From the NCBI GenBank assembly GCA_015501585.1, contig JADNRY010000002.1:620001-684000 (forward strand): a DNA stretch of 64,000 bases, read 5' to 3'. The notes beneath the pieces are model-generated. The model saw nothing but the letters and a program-made list of their open reading frames with translations, ran no database searches and was not told the origin of the DNA. The DNA comes from Rhodocollybia butyracea (taxonomy: Eukaryota > Basidiomycota > Agaricomycetes > Agaricales > Omphalotaceae). Both the position numbers and the translations under genes were made by a program. Shown one piece after another: positions 23,011-33,146 of this stretch; position 1 is the first letter of the stretch, and each line of letters opens with the position of its first letter.

Positions 23011-23526
23011 AGCTCTCTCAACTTGGCTGGATCATAGGTATTTAGCAGAATGTTGGAATCTTTCAACAGATGACACACCTCTGAGAAGCTCTGTCCAGTG
23101 TTAATCTCTGATCTTTCAGATGTTCATTGTTATCAGATCTAGCCCCCAGCTTTAGTACAAAAAAAAACTAAACTGGAAGAAATAGATGTGCCTTGGAACA
23201 GCAGCACCACAATGACCACAATTAGATGATGCCTTTGTAGTTTTCTCCTCTTCATTTGGTGTTGTTGCATTCAACATGCCACCGACTTTATTGGAGGCTC
23301 TTGCCAAAGTTCTGTTATGCATCATCATAGAGAGACCTGGGCTGATAAAGAGAAAGTCGGTAAGATTATCAATGAATAAAGAAATAATCACACATCTCGG
23401 GATGGCAATTCTATGTGATCTCCAAGACATTAAGAGAGGATTGACAAGTGGCAAGCTGCACAGATGGTGGTGATTGAAACAAAAGAGTTAAAATGAAAGA
23501 GATGCTAGAGCAGGCTGATTAGATGC
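23011..23526. other. No feature recognised
   Basis: Contains a poly-A run near 23,160 and a weak minus-strand frame (23,152-23,454) without a known domain. It ends at the target duplication of the next element. Confidence 0.4.
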
Positions 23527-23692
23527 TGTTGGTTAATGAAGACTCTTAGACTCTGAGATGGCTCTGAGATGGCTCTGAGATGGCGGTTCAAGACTACTAT
23601 TAGATCATTATCAAGGGTTGTAGTTACACATCATTTGTATATATGTGTTTGTCCACAGCCTCGATTGAGCAGCCCAGGACAAATATCCAACA
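23527..23692 (-). repeat. 3' LTR of the gag-only element
   Basis: 166 bp, against 144 bp for the 5' LTR. The 22-bp excess is exactly two extra copies of an 11-bp unit (CTCTGAGATGG) near 23,550-23,583. Otherwise the two LTRs appear identical. Confidence 0.92.
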
Positions 23693-23702
23693 CTCCCCCT
23701 CT
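23693..23702 (-). promoter_or_regulatory. Polypurine tract of the gag-only element
   Basis: On the minus strand AGAGGGGGAG lies immediately before the 3' LTR, the expected place for plus-strand priming. Confidence 0.75.
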
Positions 23703-23740
23703 GCGAAACAAAGAGAGCTCCCCCTAAGCTATAAATATAA

Positions 23741-24838
23741 TCAAGCATGAAAATCAATATACTCCTCCTCTTCAAAGGGTGGACAAGTAGGATGAGCAGA
23801 AAAACCATAAGTATCAATAGGAGTAATGAAATGTGAAGAGATGTTATTGGGAGGGTTGTGAGTGATGTGTGCAGTGTCATATGTGTGATTAAGACACCAG
23901 TGCTTGACTTCCTCTGGCATGTCCTTGACACAGTTAGAAGCCTTGTGCAACATACCTCCACAACGGTGACAGCCATCCATAGACATATCGCACCAGCGAT
24001 TTCCGTGACTGTCTATAAATCCTTGTCCATCTTCATGGCCGCTTCCATTGGAAGCTCCCCCTCTTCCTCCCCCTCTACCACTAAAACTTTCCCTAGTACC
24101 AGATCCATTCCGACTTCCTCCTTTACTTCCCTTTCAGAAAGCTGTAGCATAAGCATGAGCAGCCTCTACACGGGAGGATGGTTCAGACGGGTTATTAATC
24201 CCATCTAAAATTTCATCGGCTCTCTTCTCAGGGTCAAATGAAACCATAGCACTCTCAAGAACAGTGCGGCAGGTTTTAAGATTGGGCTCGCCAGTAGGTT
24301 GGGCGAGAAGAGATGTTTTCCAGGCCTCGAATGATGAATGAAGGTTCTGGAGCATGATATCCTTGTGATAACTATCAGAGATTGTTTCACCGGAAGGGAG
24401 TAGTGCCTGAAGACGAGCACGCATATCATCCAAAGCATCAAGATAGACTTTGGTTGGTTTAAGCGGATCATGCGTAATGCGGTGATAGGCAGCACGTGTA
24501 GCTGAACGTGAGGAAAATGATGATTTTTCAAAATAGGAGACAAGTGCACTCCAGATTTCGGAAGCATTTGTCTTATCCTTGTAGATGTTTCGGCAGTCTC
24601 GATTAGTGAGGGATTTAATGATGGACGCAGCCTGTGAGTTGAGTCGATCCCATTCCTTGGCATCAGCAGCCTCTGATGGATGTGAAGTCAACCCTGTGGC
24701 AATCTTGGCGCTCTGACCATCTGCACTAAGCACCATTTGCAGAACATCCTCTTTCCAGTTGCTCCAGTCATCAGCATTTGTAGTGGAAAGTAGGGGAATG
24801 TTCCTTCCAAGATTAAGAAGAGCTGAAAGTGTGGCCAT
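23741..24838 (-). pseudogene. Copia-type Gag (UBN2-like) with CCHC knuckle, one internal stop
   Basis: Structural capsid protein of a copia-type element. It starts at ATG 24,838 (MATLSALLNLGRN). Residues 20-230 read as a UBN2-type Gag (WSNWKEDVLQMV, IWSALVSYFEKSS, DILDG-type motifs). A Gly/Ser/Arg-rich linker follows, then a CCHC zinc knuckle (C-x2-C-x4-H-x4-C, CHRCGGMLHKASNC) near 23,945, and an acidic end. A single in-frame TGA at 24,134-24,136 splits a frame of about 366 codons; the same frame continues directly after it. CGA-to-TGA decay is the simplest explanation; programmed readthrough, as used by some retroelements, is not excluded. No protease or pol follows. Confidence 0.85.
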
Positions 24839-24965
24839 AGTGAATGAATATGAGTCGTTGAAAAGGAATTGGGGATGGGATGATGAAATGAGTGAGATTG
24901 AGTGATTGGGTGAAAAGTAAAGCTCCTAGATGATGAATAAAACTCCTAGATGTATAGTGTGGACA

Positions 24966-24979
24966 CGGGGCCCATAACC
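24966..24979 (-). promoter_or_regulatory. Primer-binding site of the gag-only element
   Basis: GGTTATGGGCCCCG on the minus strand, directly after the 5' LTR and identical to that of copia-1, although the LTRs are unrelated. Confidence 0.8.
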
Positions 24980-25123
24980 TGTTGGTTAATGAAGACTCTT
25001 AGACTCTGAGATGGCGGTTCAAGACTACTATTAGATCATTATCAAGGGTTGTAGTTACACATCATTTGTATATATGTGTTTGTCCACAGCCTCGATTGAG
25101 CAGCCCAGGACAAATATCCAACA
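24980..25123 (-). repeat. 5' LTR of the gag-only element
   Basis: 144 bp, TGTTGGATATTTG...TTAACCAACA, a very short LTR. Confidence 0.92.
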
Positions 25124-25128
25124 GATGC

Positions 25129-25514
25129 CATCAAAACTGATTAACTTTATTGCCACAATACACAGCTACTAACTGACCACCATCATGCACAAGACTGTAG
25201 CTACAGACTTCACCACCAAACATTCACTGCCAGTACCTCAGTATATTACCTCTGAAAAAGGGACAGAAGTATAATATATTTTTCCCCTGAATTTTAGCAT
25301 TTTTTTCCAATGAAAAAGAGTGAATATTGCCTCAGAAATAGGCATGGGAAAATAAGTCCTTTTTTGGTGTCTATTTTGGTCAAAATAGGGCGCTAATTAT
25401 GCCATCAATTTTGTTTGATTTATTACTAATTTTTTGGCATCAATTTCTTTCATATTTCTTTAGACAAAGAAAATATATTTCAATGGTAATATGTTAACTA
25501 TTTTGGCTGCAAAA
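25129..25514. other. AT-rich stretch without recognised feature
   Basis: No frame or terminal repeat. It runs up to the truncated LTR of copia-2. Confidence 0.5.
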
Positions 25515-25807
25515 TATTGGAGTACTGAGGACTATAAGGCTATTAGTACAACACTATAGTTGTTATACTGAGCATAACAACACTGTACTAAGACGGGTAG
25601 CACACTGCTTGGGTTAGCTGAAGGGCGCTCCAGTGTGTTTAACTTCAACAAGTGCCACAGTTCCCTTCAACAGGTTATGGGCCCCGTGTTCTAACTGTGC
25701 ATTTCGTTGTTGTGTTCTTGTTACCTCTTTACTTGTGTGCTCCTCAGTAGTTCTATACTATTGTTGTCTTTCTATACTATCAATTGGCTCAGTTGGCTAT
25801 TATCACT

Positions 25808-26545
25808 ATGTCTACCACTTCTACCACTTCCAGCTCTTCTTTCAAAGTTCTTTCCAAGGACAATTACACTGAATGGGCTGGTAATATGAAGGCATCTCTG
25901 ATGTCTCAAGGTCTATAGAGACTAGTGACTGGCAGAGAGGCTAAACTCTCTAACTCAAAGGAGGATGCAGATAAATTGGAGAAGTGGGAAATCAAAGCTG
26001 AAAAGGCTGCTGGCTTGATGTTTCTTGCTATCAGTGTGCCTCAGCAGGTCCCTATTACTATGTGGAAAATCCTAGAGAAGCAGCATGTGTCAAAGAAGCC
26101 TGGTGCTAGGTTTAATGCCTACAATGCACTCTTCACTATCACAAAGCTGGCTGATGAATCTCTTATGGATATGGCTAGTAGAGTGGAAGCTGCTATGGCT
26201 GACATTTAAAATCTTCGACCCCCTGCTGCTCCTATTGCCTCTGGATCCATTGGTTCACATTGGACACTCTGGACTCTGAGCTTCAATCTATGGCTCTCAT
26301 TTGTGCACTCCCTGAGGAGTATAAACATCTATCATCCAACTTGCTTATGCAGGACAATCTTGACAAAGACATGATTCTTGCTGCTTTCCTTGCTGGACAG
26401 CAGAATCAAGCTCATGCTGAGCAATCTGTCAATAGAGCACAAGCTGCTCAACAGAAGAAAAAAGGGGGCAACTCCAACTGGAAACATAGGACTGGGGAAC
26501 CTAAAGGTTATTGTTCTTGTTGTGGAGCATCAGGAAAAGGCATAT
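25808..26545 (+). pseudogene. copia-2 gag, degenerate
   Basis: ATG at 25,808 begins a Gag with the family motifs (FKVLSKDNYTEW, LEKQHVSKKPGARFNAYNAL). Compared with the copia-3 copy, a TGG has become TAG near 25,917 and a CAA has become TAA near 26,207. A frameshift follows near 26,245. The zinc-knuckle region starts (CSCCGASGKG) and is then lost at an inserted hairpin. Confidence 0.85.
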
Positions 26546-26617
26546 GAACTCAAGGCAACTTGAGCAAAGGTTGAACCATTTTGTTTGGCTTAAGTCAACG
26601 TAAGCTGACTTAAGCTG

Positions 26618-26715
26618 ACTTGAGTTGACTTGGAGCCAACTTGGGACAACCTCACAAACCTCACCCATCACAAGTTTATGAGGTTGCTCCCAAGTTGGCT
26701 TAAGTTGGCTCAAGT
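26618..26715. repeat. Imperfect hairpin inserted in copia-2
   Basis: Arms of about 37 bp (26,618-26,654 and 26,679-26,715) pair with a few mismatches and two gaps around a 24-nt loop, preceded by short AAGCTGACTT repeats. It falls between the zinc knuckle and the pre-integrase region, where the other copies have protease sequence. Confidence 0.65.
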
Positions 26716-26734
26716 AGTTTTATTTACTCCTGTT

Positions 26735-27714
26735 GTTAATGGCAAAGAAGTTAGAGATGTTTTGTTTTCTAGAGTATTACATGTCCCTGCACTTAATAAT
26801 AATCTCCTCTCAGTTCTTACTTGACTAAATACAAAGGCTTTACTGTAAAAATTCTTAGAGATACTATGGAGTTCTCACTTAATTGTTCTGTCCTTTTCAC
26901 TGCTTCAGTTAATAATAAATCTGTTGGTTACCTTAATGGACATACTGTTAGTACAGAAGCTGAATGTGCACATGTTGGGTCGACTCTACCTCTTGATCTT
27001 GAGCTGTGGCATAGATGCTTCTTTCACTACAATCTGAGTGATGTTAGCAAGCTGTCTAAAAATCGGTTGGTTGAGGGCTTTAAACTCGATTCTAGTGCAA
27101 AACCAGACCCAGTATGTGAACCATGTCTTGGTGGAAAGATGCATGCCAATCCTTTTCCTAGCAGTGAGACTTGTGCTTTTGAAATTTTAGAACTTTTTCA
27201 TATGGATGTACATGATACTGGTGTAATCTTGCCTTCTGGCTACTGCTACTGGATCCCCTTTATATGTGACAAATTGTGACACACTTCAGAGCAGTTGTAC
27301 TACTCAAGAAGAAGAGTGAAGCTTTTGATGCATTCAAGCAGTTTAAGGCCTGGGCAGAGAATTCTACTGGTAAAAAGATCAAGAAGATCAGACATGACAA
27401 AAGTGGCAAGTTTATATCCAAGGAATTTGAACAGTTCTTACAGCACAAGGGAATTGAAGTACAAAAGACAACTAGGAATCAACCTCAGCAGAATGGAGTT
27501 GCTGAACAGCTTAACCAGACATTGGCTGAATTACTGATGGCAATGCTACTTGAATTGGGTTTACTAAAGACATTTTGGACTGAATGCCTGGCTGCACTTG
27601 TTTATGTGTTAAATTGATGCCCAACGTCTGCTGTTCCAGATGTCACTCCTTTTGAAGCCTGGTATAAAATTAAGCCTAAAGTCGACAATCTGCGTGTCTG
27701 GGAATGCATTGCTT
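26735..27714 (+). pseudogene. copia-2 GAG-pre-integrase and integrase, degenerate
   Basis: Reads WHRCFF.Y and CEPCLGGK (pre-integrase zinc region), then the integrase triad HMDVHDTG, RHDKSGKF and NGVAEQLNQ. One base is lost near 26,820 relative to copia-4, the frame shifts again near 27,275, and a stop replaces the codon after YVLN (27,615). It ends abruptly at 27,714 inside the integrase C-terminal part. No RT follows. Confidence 0.88.
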
Positions 27715-28210
27715 TGTTGAAGAGAACAGCACTTGTTGAAGTTAAACACACTGGAGCGCCCTTCAGCTAACCCAAGCAGTATGCTACCCATCTTAGTACA
27801 GTGTTGTTATGCTCAGTATAACAACTATAGTGTTGTACTAATAGCTTTATAGTTGCTCAGTACTCCAATAGACACCAAACAATGAAATGAATCAAAGAAA
27901 TGTGAATATTGATTTGGACTCTTTCTAACTATGTAAGGAATAGGTATTTGTTGGGTTCTATTTGTACTGAAACGCATGAGGCATGAAAATGGGTGTCCAC
28001 AATTGTGCGTGCATACATATTTTCAACAGTCACCACTCAAACTGAAGAAATAACTCTAAAACTAAGTAAACTAGGCAAAATAGTGAACTAGAAGGAATAT
28101 GAAGAATGTAATCAAACTTTACTATAAAAGTATATACTTTAGAGATAGAATATGGTCGTGGGAAGGTGATTAGGTAAGCAGATGTGTGACAGCACTATGT
28201 ACACTCAACA
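27715..28210 (-). repeat. L-family copia LTR, minus strand
   Basis: Full-length 496-bp LTR (TGTTGAGTG...TTCAACA on the minus strand). No matching target duplication (TGCTT on one side, GATTA on the other), and copia-2 does not resume beyond it, so it marks a rearrangement junction rather than a clean solo LTR. Confidence 0.85.
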
Positions 28211-28264
28211 GATTAGTTTATCTATATATGACCAAACAGACGCACCTAGAAATGGGTAGATCTA

Positions 28265-28786
28265 CAGTGGTGGCGCTTAATAATGCAATGCGGTAGCAGA
28301 TTTACCTACGATTTGCTTATATCTCACTCATAACTACATGAAATCATTAGGTCCAAATTGTGAAAATAATTTATGGTATAAAAGGACTCTGATTCAAAAC
28401 TCAAATTATTGCCAAATATGGTAATTTTATTGATATTGCCAGAAGCTGGAAATTTTGTGCAGGCCCATATCTCATGGCAGAGACACCCAATTCAAAAATA
28501 GTGAAGAGTGGCCTAGTCTGTTTTTGAAGGGGGATCAGCCTACAATGACAATTTTCTCCTAAATTACATCTCCCCTGGTTTATTTTTGAGTGGATCTCAA
28601 TATTGTTAAATATGTAGCAAAACAGTCTTTACTTGGCATAATCTCAACATCTGACAACTTTTTGAAATGTGCATTGGATTCTTAGGATAATATAGATTAT
28701 GTACACAACTTGAACCTAGGAATTTGCTTTGATTTTGAGAGACATACAAGCACTTCATTGCATTGCATTATTAAGCACTGCCACTG
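28265..28786. mobile_element. Tc1/mariner-like MITE, 522 bp
   Basis: Terminal inverted repeats of about 27 bp (CAGTGGTGGCGCTTAATAAT at the left; the right end inverted reads CAGTGGCAGTGCTTAATAAT), flanked by TA on both sides (28,263-28,264 and 28,787-28,788). CAGTG ends plus TA duplication are typical of Tc1/mariner (pogo-type) elements. No coding capacity. Confidence 0.75.
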
Positions 28787-28788
28787 TA

Positions 28789-29348
28789 GGTAGATGAGAG
28801 TTGATTTTGGATATCGCCAACCTCACAACGACGCATGGTTGGCTAACGATGAAAGGGGCTGGAGGAGTAGGACACAGGTACGACCAAGAATTTAGCCAAT
28901 ACCGCAAGGACCAGTGATGTGTGTGTTGGTTCTTGACCTTGTTGTCCTCTGTGGAATTGGGCCCGCAGTTGGCTCGCATGGTGATATTCAGTATCGGGAG
29001 AGGGATAGCCTTCTGGTTGTAGCTTGCAGAAAACCTATCGCTGGAACTTGCTGCTGAGGAGATAAGTAGTATTCTCACCAAAGTCTGGTGGCGTGGGGCA
29101 AGTTGTGTATGAACAAAAATTCAAAGTGTTGAGGAGGTATGGAAGTGCAAACGAAGAGACAAAATATCATGGATTCAGTTGGTAAAACAAGACACATTGC
29201 TTTGAGATGTCCTCCAATGATGGATTTTGGTGTTTTCGCCTAATTTCTGCCATAGTTCTTTGGAATTAATTGGATTATCATTTAAGCTAAGGCTTGTTGT
29301 CAATGTCAAGTGTTTATGTCAAGTGTTTTTGCCAGCACTACCTGTTAC
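28789..29348. other. No gene recognised
   Basis: A minus-strand frame (28,755-29,081) overlaps the MITE end and has no known domain. The rest shows short TGTCAAGTGTTT repeats near 29,300-29,330. Confidence 0.4.
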
Positions 29349-29642
29349 TGTTAAAGTCATGATTTATACAAAGTGTCCAGACTGGGGATTGAACCCAGGA
29401 CCTTCTGGTGAAATACCAAGATGCTCTAACCAACTGAGCTATCTGGCCATGGTTATCAACTATGAACTTGTATCTCTTAAGTGCCAGAGCCTCTCCAAAG
29501 GTTCTTACAGAATGCCCAACTGGAAAGGTCTCACATCTACTAGGAATGCCCCAAGTAAGGTCTCACATCATGCCTTTATAATGGAGATCATTTGGATACA
29601 CACTTGACAAGTCATATGTGTGTCAGATTATGTCATCCAACA
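29349..29642 (-). mobile_element. tRNA-bearing LTR, family A, copy A5
   Basis: 294 bp, minus orientation, flanked by perfect GTTAC duplications (29,344-29,348 and 29,643-29,647). Nearly identical to A6 (59,006-59,299), so the two form a young subfamily. Confidence 0.92.
29375..29448 (-). tRNA. tRNA-like module of A5
   Basis: 74 nt, same structure as in A1: intact A box, B box and T arm, one acceptor mismatch, poor anticodon arm. Confidence 0.6.
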
Positions 29643-29723
29643 GTTACATGATGATTCTATACTTGTCGTTGGTCCATTCTCTATGTCTAGATCTGACAGG
29701 TAAGTAACTCAATGTACATACAG

Positions 29724-30444
29724 AGCTAGAGAGTTTGAATGGTCTCAAGGACACGTTTCAGGCTGACATGACTCACTCAGAATTTGAAGAAGCATTTGGG
29801 CCCTTCCAAACCAAAGCTGATGCTCGGGATGCTCTCTCCAAGGCTGCCAATAAGCAAAAAACACTGGACTATTCCCAGGTAAGTCCATATCATGCCACAT
29901 GGTGGACAAGCAAACAGTATCAAGTGGAGCCTGACCATATCCATATTGCTCTAGCACTTGTACGAGTATGCAATAAAAACACTTGAGTCTTGGTTTGAAA
30001 GTGAGTTTAAGAGAATGCAAGGGTGTATACAGGAACTCAAAGAATCCCGAAAACTTGCAAAGTAGGTAAAAGAAAAAACTTATATCAGATAATCAAGTGT
30101 CATTAGCTGAATCTATCAAGTTCATTGAAGGATACCGAGATGAAGTCCAAGGTCAAAAGTGGGACCTGATAAATCTACGGTCACTACAGGCACTACAGAA
30201 CGAGGAGGTCATCCATCTCAAAGCAAAGCTCACAGCATCAGACAACCGCCTCTGTGACACCAAAGAAAGCATGTGAATTGTACATTACACTCATGTTGAT
30301 GTGTTTTTTTTATGCTGACCACTCTTTTCCAGCTACATGGACATCTTGATAACTTGGAAAAATTTATTGAATGCTCCATTTGTTTACAAAAAATGACTAC
30401 TGTTGAGTGTAAACCAGTGTTGTGAGTTTCTCCTTTGTTCTTCG
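29724..30444 (+). pseudogene. RING-type/coiled-coil gene fragment
   Basis: A coding exon ending TLDYSQ is followed by an intron at about 29,879-29,955 (GTAAGT...CTCTAG), after which the frame continues HLYEYAIKTLESWFESEF. A charged helical segment follows (30,085-30,275), then GTGAAT...TTTCCAG at about 30,272-30,332. Next comes FIECSICLQKMTTVECKPVL, which looks like the start of a RING finger (CxxC, then Cys). A GTGAGT donor follows at about 30,422 and the gene is cut at 30,445 by an LTR. Some exon joins do not keep phase, so it may be decayed. RING proteins of this layout are usually E3 ubiquitin ligases; function here is inferred only from the CSIC motif. Confidence 0.5.
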
Positions 30445-30555
30445 TGTTGAGTGTACATAGTGCTGTCACACATCTGCTTATCTAATCACCTTCCCACGAC
30501 CATATTCTATCTCCAAAGTATATACTTTTATAGTAAAGTTTGATTACATTCTTCA
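30445..30555 (+). repeat. First part of the copia-3 5' LTR
   Basis: L-family LTR from TGTTGAGTG to CATTCTTCA. The remainder is at 39,075-39,451, on the other side of the CACTA element. Confidence 0.9.
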
Positions 30556-32318
30556 CACAGCGGGCATTGGCCATGGCATGTGAGTTGGCATGTGGATTTA
30601 GACTTTAAGTCACATAATTTATACTGATCTTCCATCAAATGTCAAATGTCAGATCTCAGATCAGACAATTTATCAGTGAATGGTCTTGAATGGTCCATCG
30701 CATGATATGATTTAGGTAAGTAATTGGCTTAAACGTGATGCCGGCGGCATTTGACCTTATCTTTCCTATCTGTTTCCTATCATTCCTTCCACATCCATCC
30801 CTCCTTTCGAACACCATGGTTGGAAAGCAGGAACTTTGTACCTGCCACAGCTGCTTCAAAAGCAAAGTTTTATGGCAGGGTGTGATGGTAAATGGAAAAT
30901 TGGTATCTGATAACACCAAGAGAGCACATCGGGCTGCTGATCAGCGTGCAGCTGTGATTGAACCCCCATCTACACCAATGCCAAGCATTTCCCATATGCC
31001 AAAAGAGTCTAAGAACAAGGTTAAAGTCCCTGACCTGGCACTAGGAAAGTTCTCCTTTGTGCTCTTAGTACCAGTATCTTCACTTACTGTTTGTGCAGTC
31101 ATTATGCCCATTTATGAGATGTGCTGCATCTTGGCTTCCTGGCTTATTCTATGCAAAGGTGCTAGCAGAAACACTGTTAATCTTGTGCTGAAAGCTCTAC
31201 ATCTGATCATCCAAACCACTCTTACTCTCATATACCTTGCTCTGAAGGGAGCAGGTTTTGAGGTTGTGGAGCCCAGTTGGAAAAAATATTCAAATTCCCT
31301 TGGACATAAGAACTGTTTATCAGAGAGCCAATTTGGAGCCAGAGATTGTTAGAATAATCTGCTGCCCCAGATGCTTCAAGCAGTATGATGCACATACAAC
31401 TCAGAAGAAATGTGATTGGAAAAAATCACCAAAAGCCCAGAAATGTGGTACAGAGTTATGGTCATATCGGAATACAAAAGAAGGGCACAAGCGCATGCCA
31501 AAATGCCAATACACCACTACTTCCCCCCGGCCCCGCGCAACAAACACCCCACAAAACCCAGAACCCTAATCCAGATCCTCAAAAAAAGATGAATGATATT
31601 TATGACAGTCCATTTTGGGAGAGTATTAAGCCAGGCTATCTTCATACTCCATATCATCTAGTTTTTGCCTTCTATGTGGACTGGTTCAATCCATTTGGAA
31701 ATAAGGCAGCAGGTAAGTACTAATCATACAATGGTGCATGCTCTTGCTCAACAAGTATGTAGGCAAAGTTGTATCATGTGGTGCACTGGTTCTTTACTGT
31801 TTGAATTTACCACTGGAAATCCACTTTCTTCCAGAAAATGTGTTTCTTCTGGGTATGATGCCAAGCCCAGAAGAAGCAACAGTCTGGACCATTGTCCATT
31901 TTCTAGATACTGTCCGAAAAATCATTATGGAATTTAATCTCCCAGGGCAGTGAATGAATACAAGCAGTAACCCACAAGGGATTATGGTGGCAGCCAGAAT
32001 TCTTGCTCTTATTGCAGATCTGCAGGCTAGTAAGAAGATCTCTGGATTTGGGTCCATCACAGCCAATTATTTCTGCACCTACTGCCTTTGCCACAAGAAG
32101 AACATTGAAGATCTTAATTATACCAGTTGGGTCCACAGAGTGGCAGCTACTGTAAGAGAGCAAGCCCAGAGATGGCATGATGCAATTACTATAACAGAGA
32201 AGAATGGACTGTTTTTAACAACTGGTGTAAGATGGACTCCCATGTATGACATTCCTTACTGGAATCCTGTACAGTATATGATATTGGGCTTTATGCACAA
32301 TATCTTAGAGGGAGTCTT

Positions 32319-33146
32319 TGACAAGGTCGTGCAACCTAGGCCGGAATGGAAGAGGAGCGGATGTAGGGCCGAAAGGCAGGATCAGGATCATGGGAATGAT
32401 ATCCGGAATAGACTACAAGGCCAAGGAAACGGTGGGACTTCGGTGAAGCTATTAGCAACACCCCCAACACACCACCAAGGTTGTCCCAGAAGGAAAGGAA
32501 GTAAAGTGCAAGAAATCACCGAGGTCGGACCGAGGTATGAGCGTGAGAATGGTCCGAGATATGTCCGAGGTAAGGACCGAGCCAAGTTGGCCGGTATCGG
32601 ACAGAACAGTGAGAATAAGGAACAAAGAAAGACTTAAGGAAAAGCTCGGAAAAGTATGGTAACTTGAATAACTTGTGTAACTTGTGATTTTTGGCTGAGG
32701 AACAATAGTACAAAGTACCTAGCTTATATACAAGGGACCTAATTGTTAAATAAAGACAATAAAGTCGGACCGAGGTAATGCCAAGGCCGGAATGAGGTGG
32801 AATCAATACAAATGATAAAACAATAAGGAATAGAGTAGAAAAGACAAAAGAGATGAACATCGGCGCACTGCGGACCGCCGTGGGAAAGTAATGAGTACCA
32901 AAAGAGTCCGCCGATATATCGGGCTGATAAAGGCGTCGGAAGTGTGAGTGCTGAAGTAGGAGTGAATTTGTGAAGTCCAAAGGTATATTGGAAGGGATAA
33001 AATAGAGAATGAAGTTTCGGAGCCGCCAGAGGTTGTGGGAACTATCGGAGCCATGAGAGACCATGAGAGAAGGTGAGGGAGTCTCGGAGAGTCTTGGAAT
33101 GAGTCGGAACACCTTGGAATAATGATGGAAAGGCATGAACGTAACA
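32319..33146. repeat. Solo LTR, 828 bp, inside the CACTA transposase
   Basis: TGACAAGG...CGTAACA with a perfect GTCTT duplication (32,314-32,318 and 33,147-33,151). The coding frame resumes directly after it. Richer in CpG than its surroundings, with repeated CGGACCGAGGT words. Length and ends suggest a Ty3/gypsy LTR; orientation taken from TG...CA is not decisive. Frames within it are not genes. Confidence 0.9.

Larger units (their letters stand above)
23527..25123 (-). mobile_element. Complete LTR-gag-LTR element lacking pol (TR-GAG type)
   Basis: 1,597 bp on the minus strand. The 5' LTR (25,123-24,980) and 3' LTR (23,692-23,527) flank only a gag gene. A perfect GATGC duplication brackets the whole (23,522-23,526 and 25,124-25,128). 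A primer-binding site follows the 5' LTR and a purine-rich tract (AGAGGGGGAG) precedes the 3' LTR, so the cis-acting parts are complete while protease, integrase, RT and RNase H are absent. It must depend on enzymes of another element. Confidence 0.93.
25515..27714 (+). mobile_element. Truncated copia element, L family (copia-2)
   Basis: Starts within the 3' third of an L-family LTR (25,515-25,672), then a primer-binding site (25,673-25,686), gag, GAG-pre-integrase and integrase. It is cut at 27,714 by a reverse-oriented L-family LTR. RT and RNase H are missing. Many stops and frameshifts relative to copies at 39.6 kb and 52.2 kb show it is the oldest copia copy here. Confidence 0.9.

Noticed and set aside
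27715..28210. Clean solo LTR at the end of copia-2
   Set aside because: The flanking pentamers differ and copia-2 does not continue beyond, so a rearrangement is more likely.
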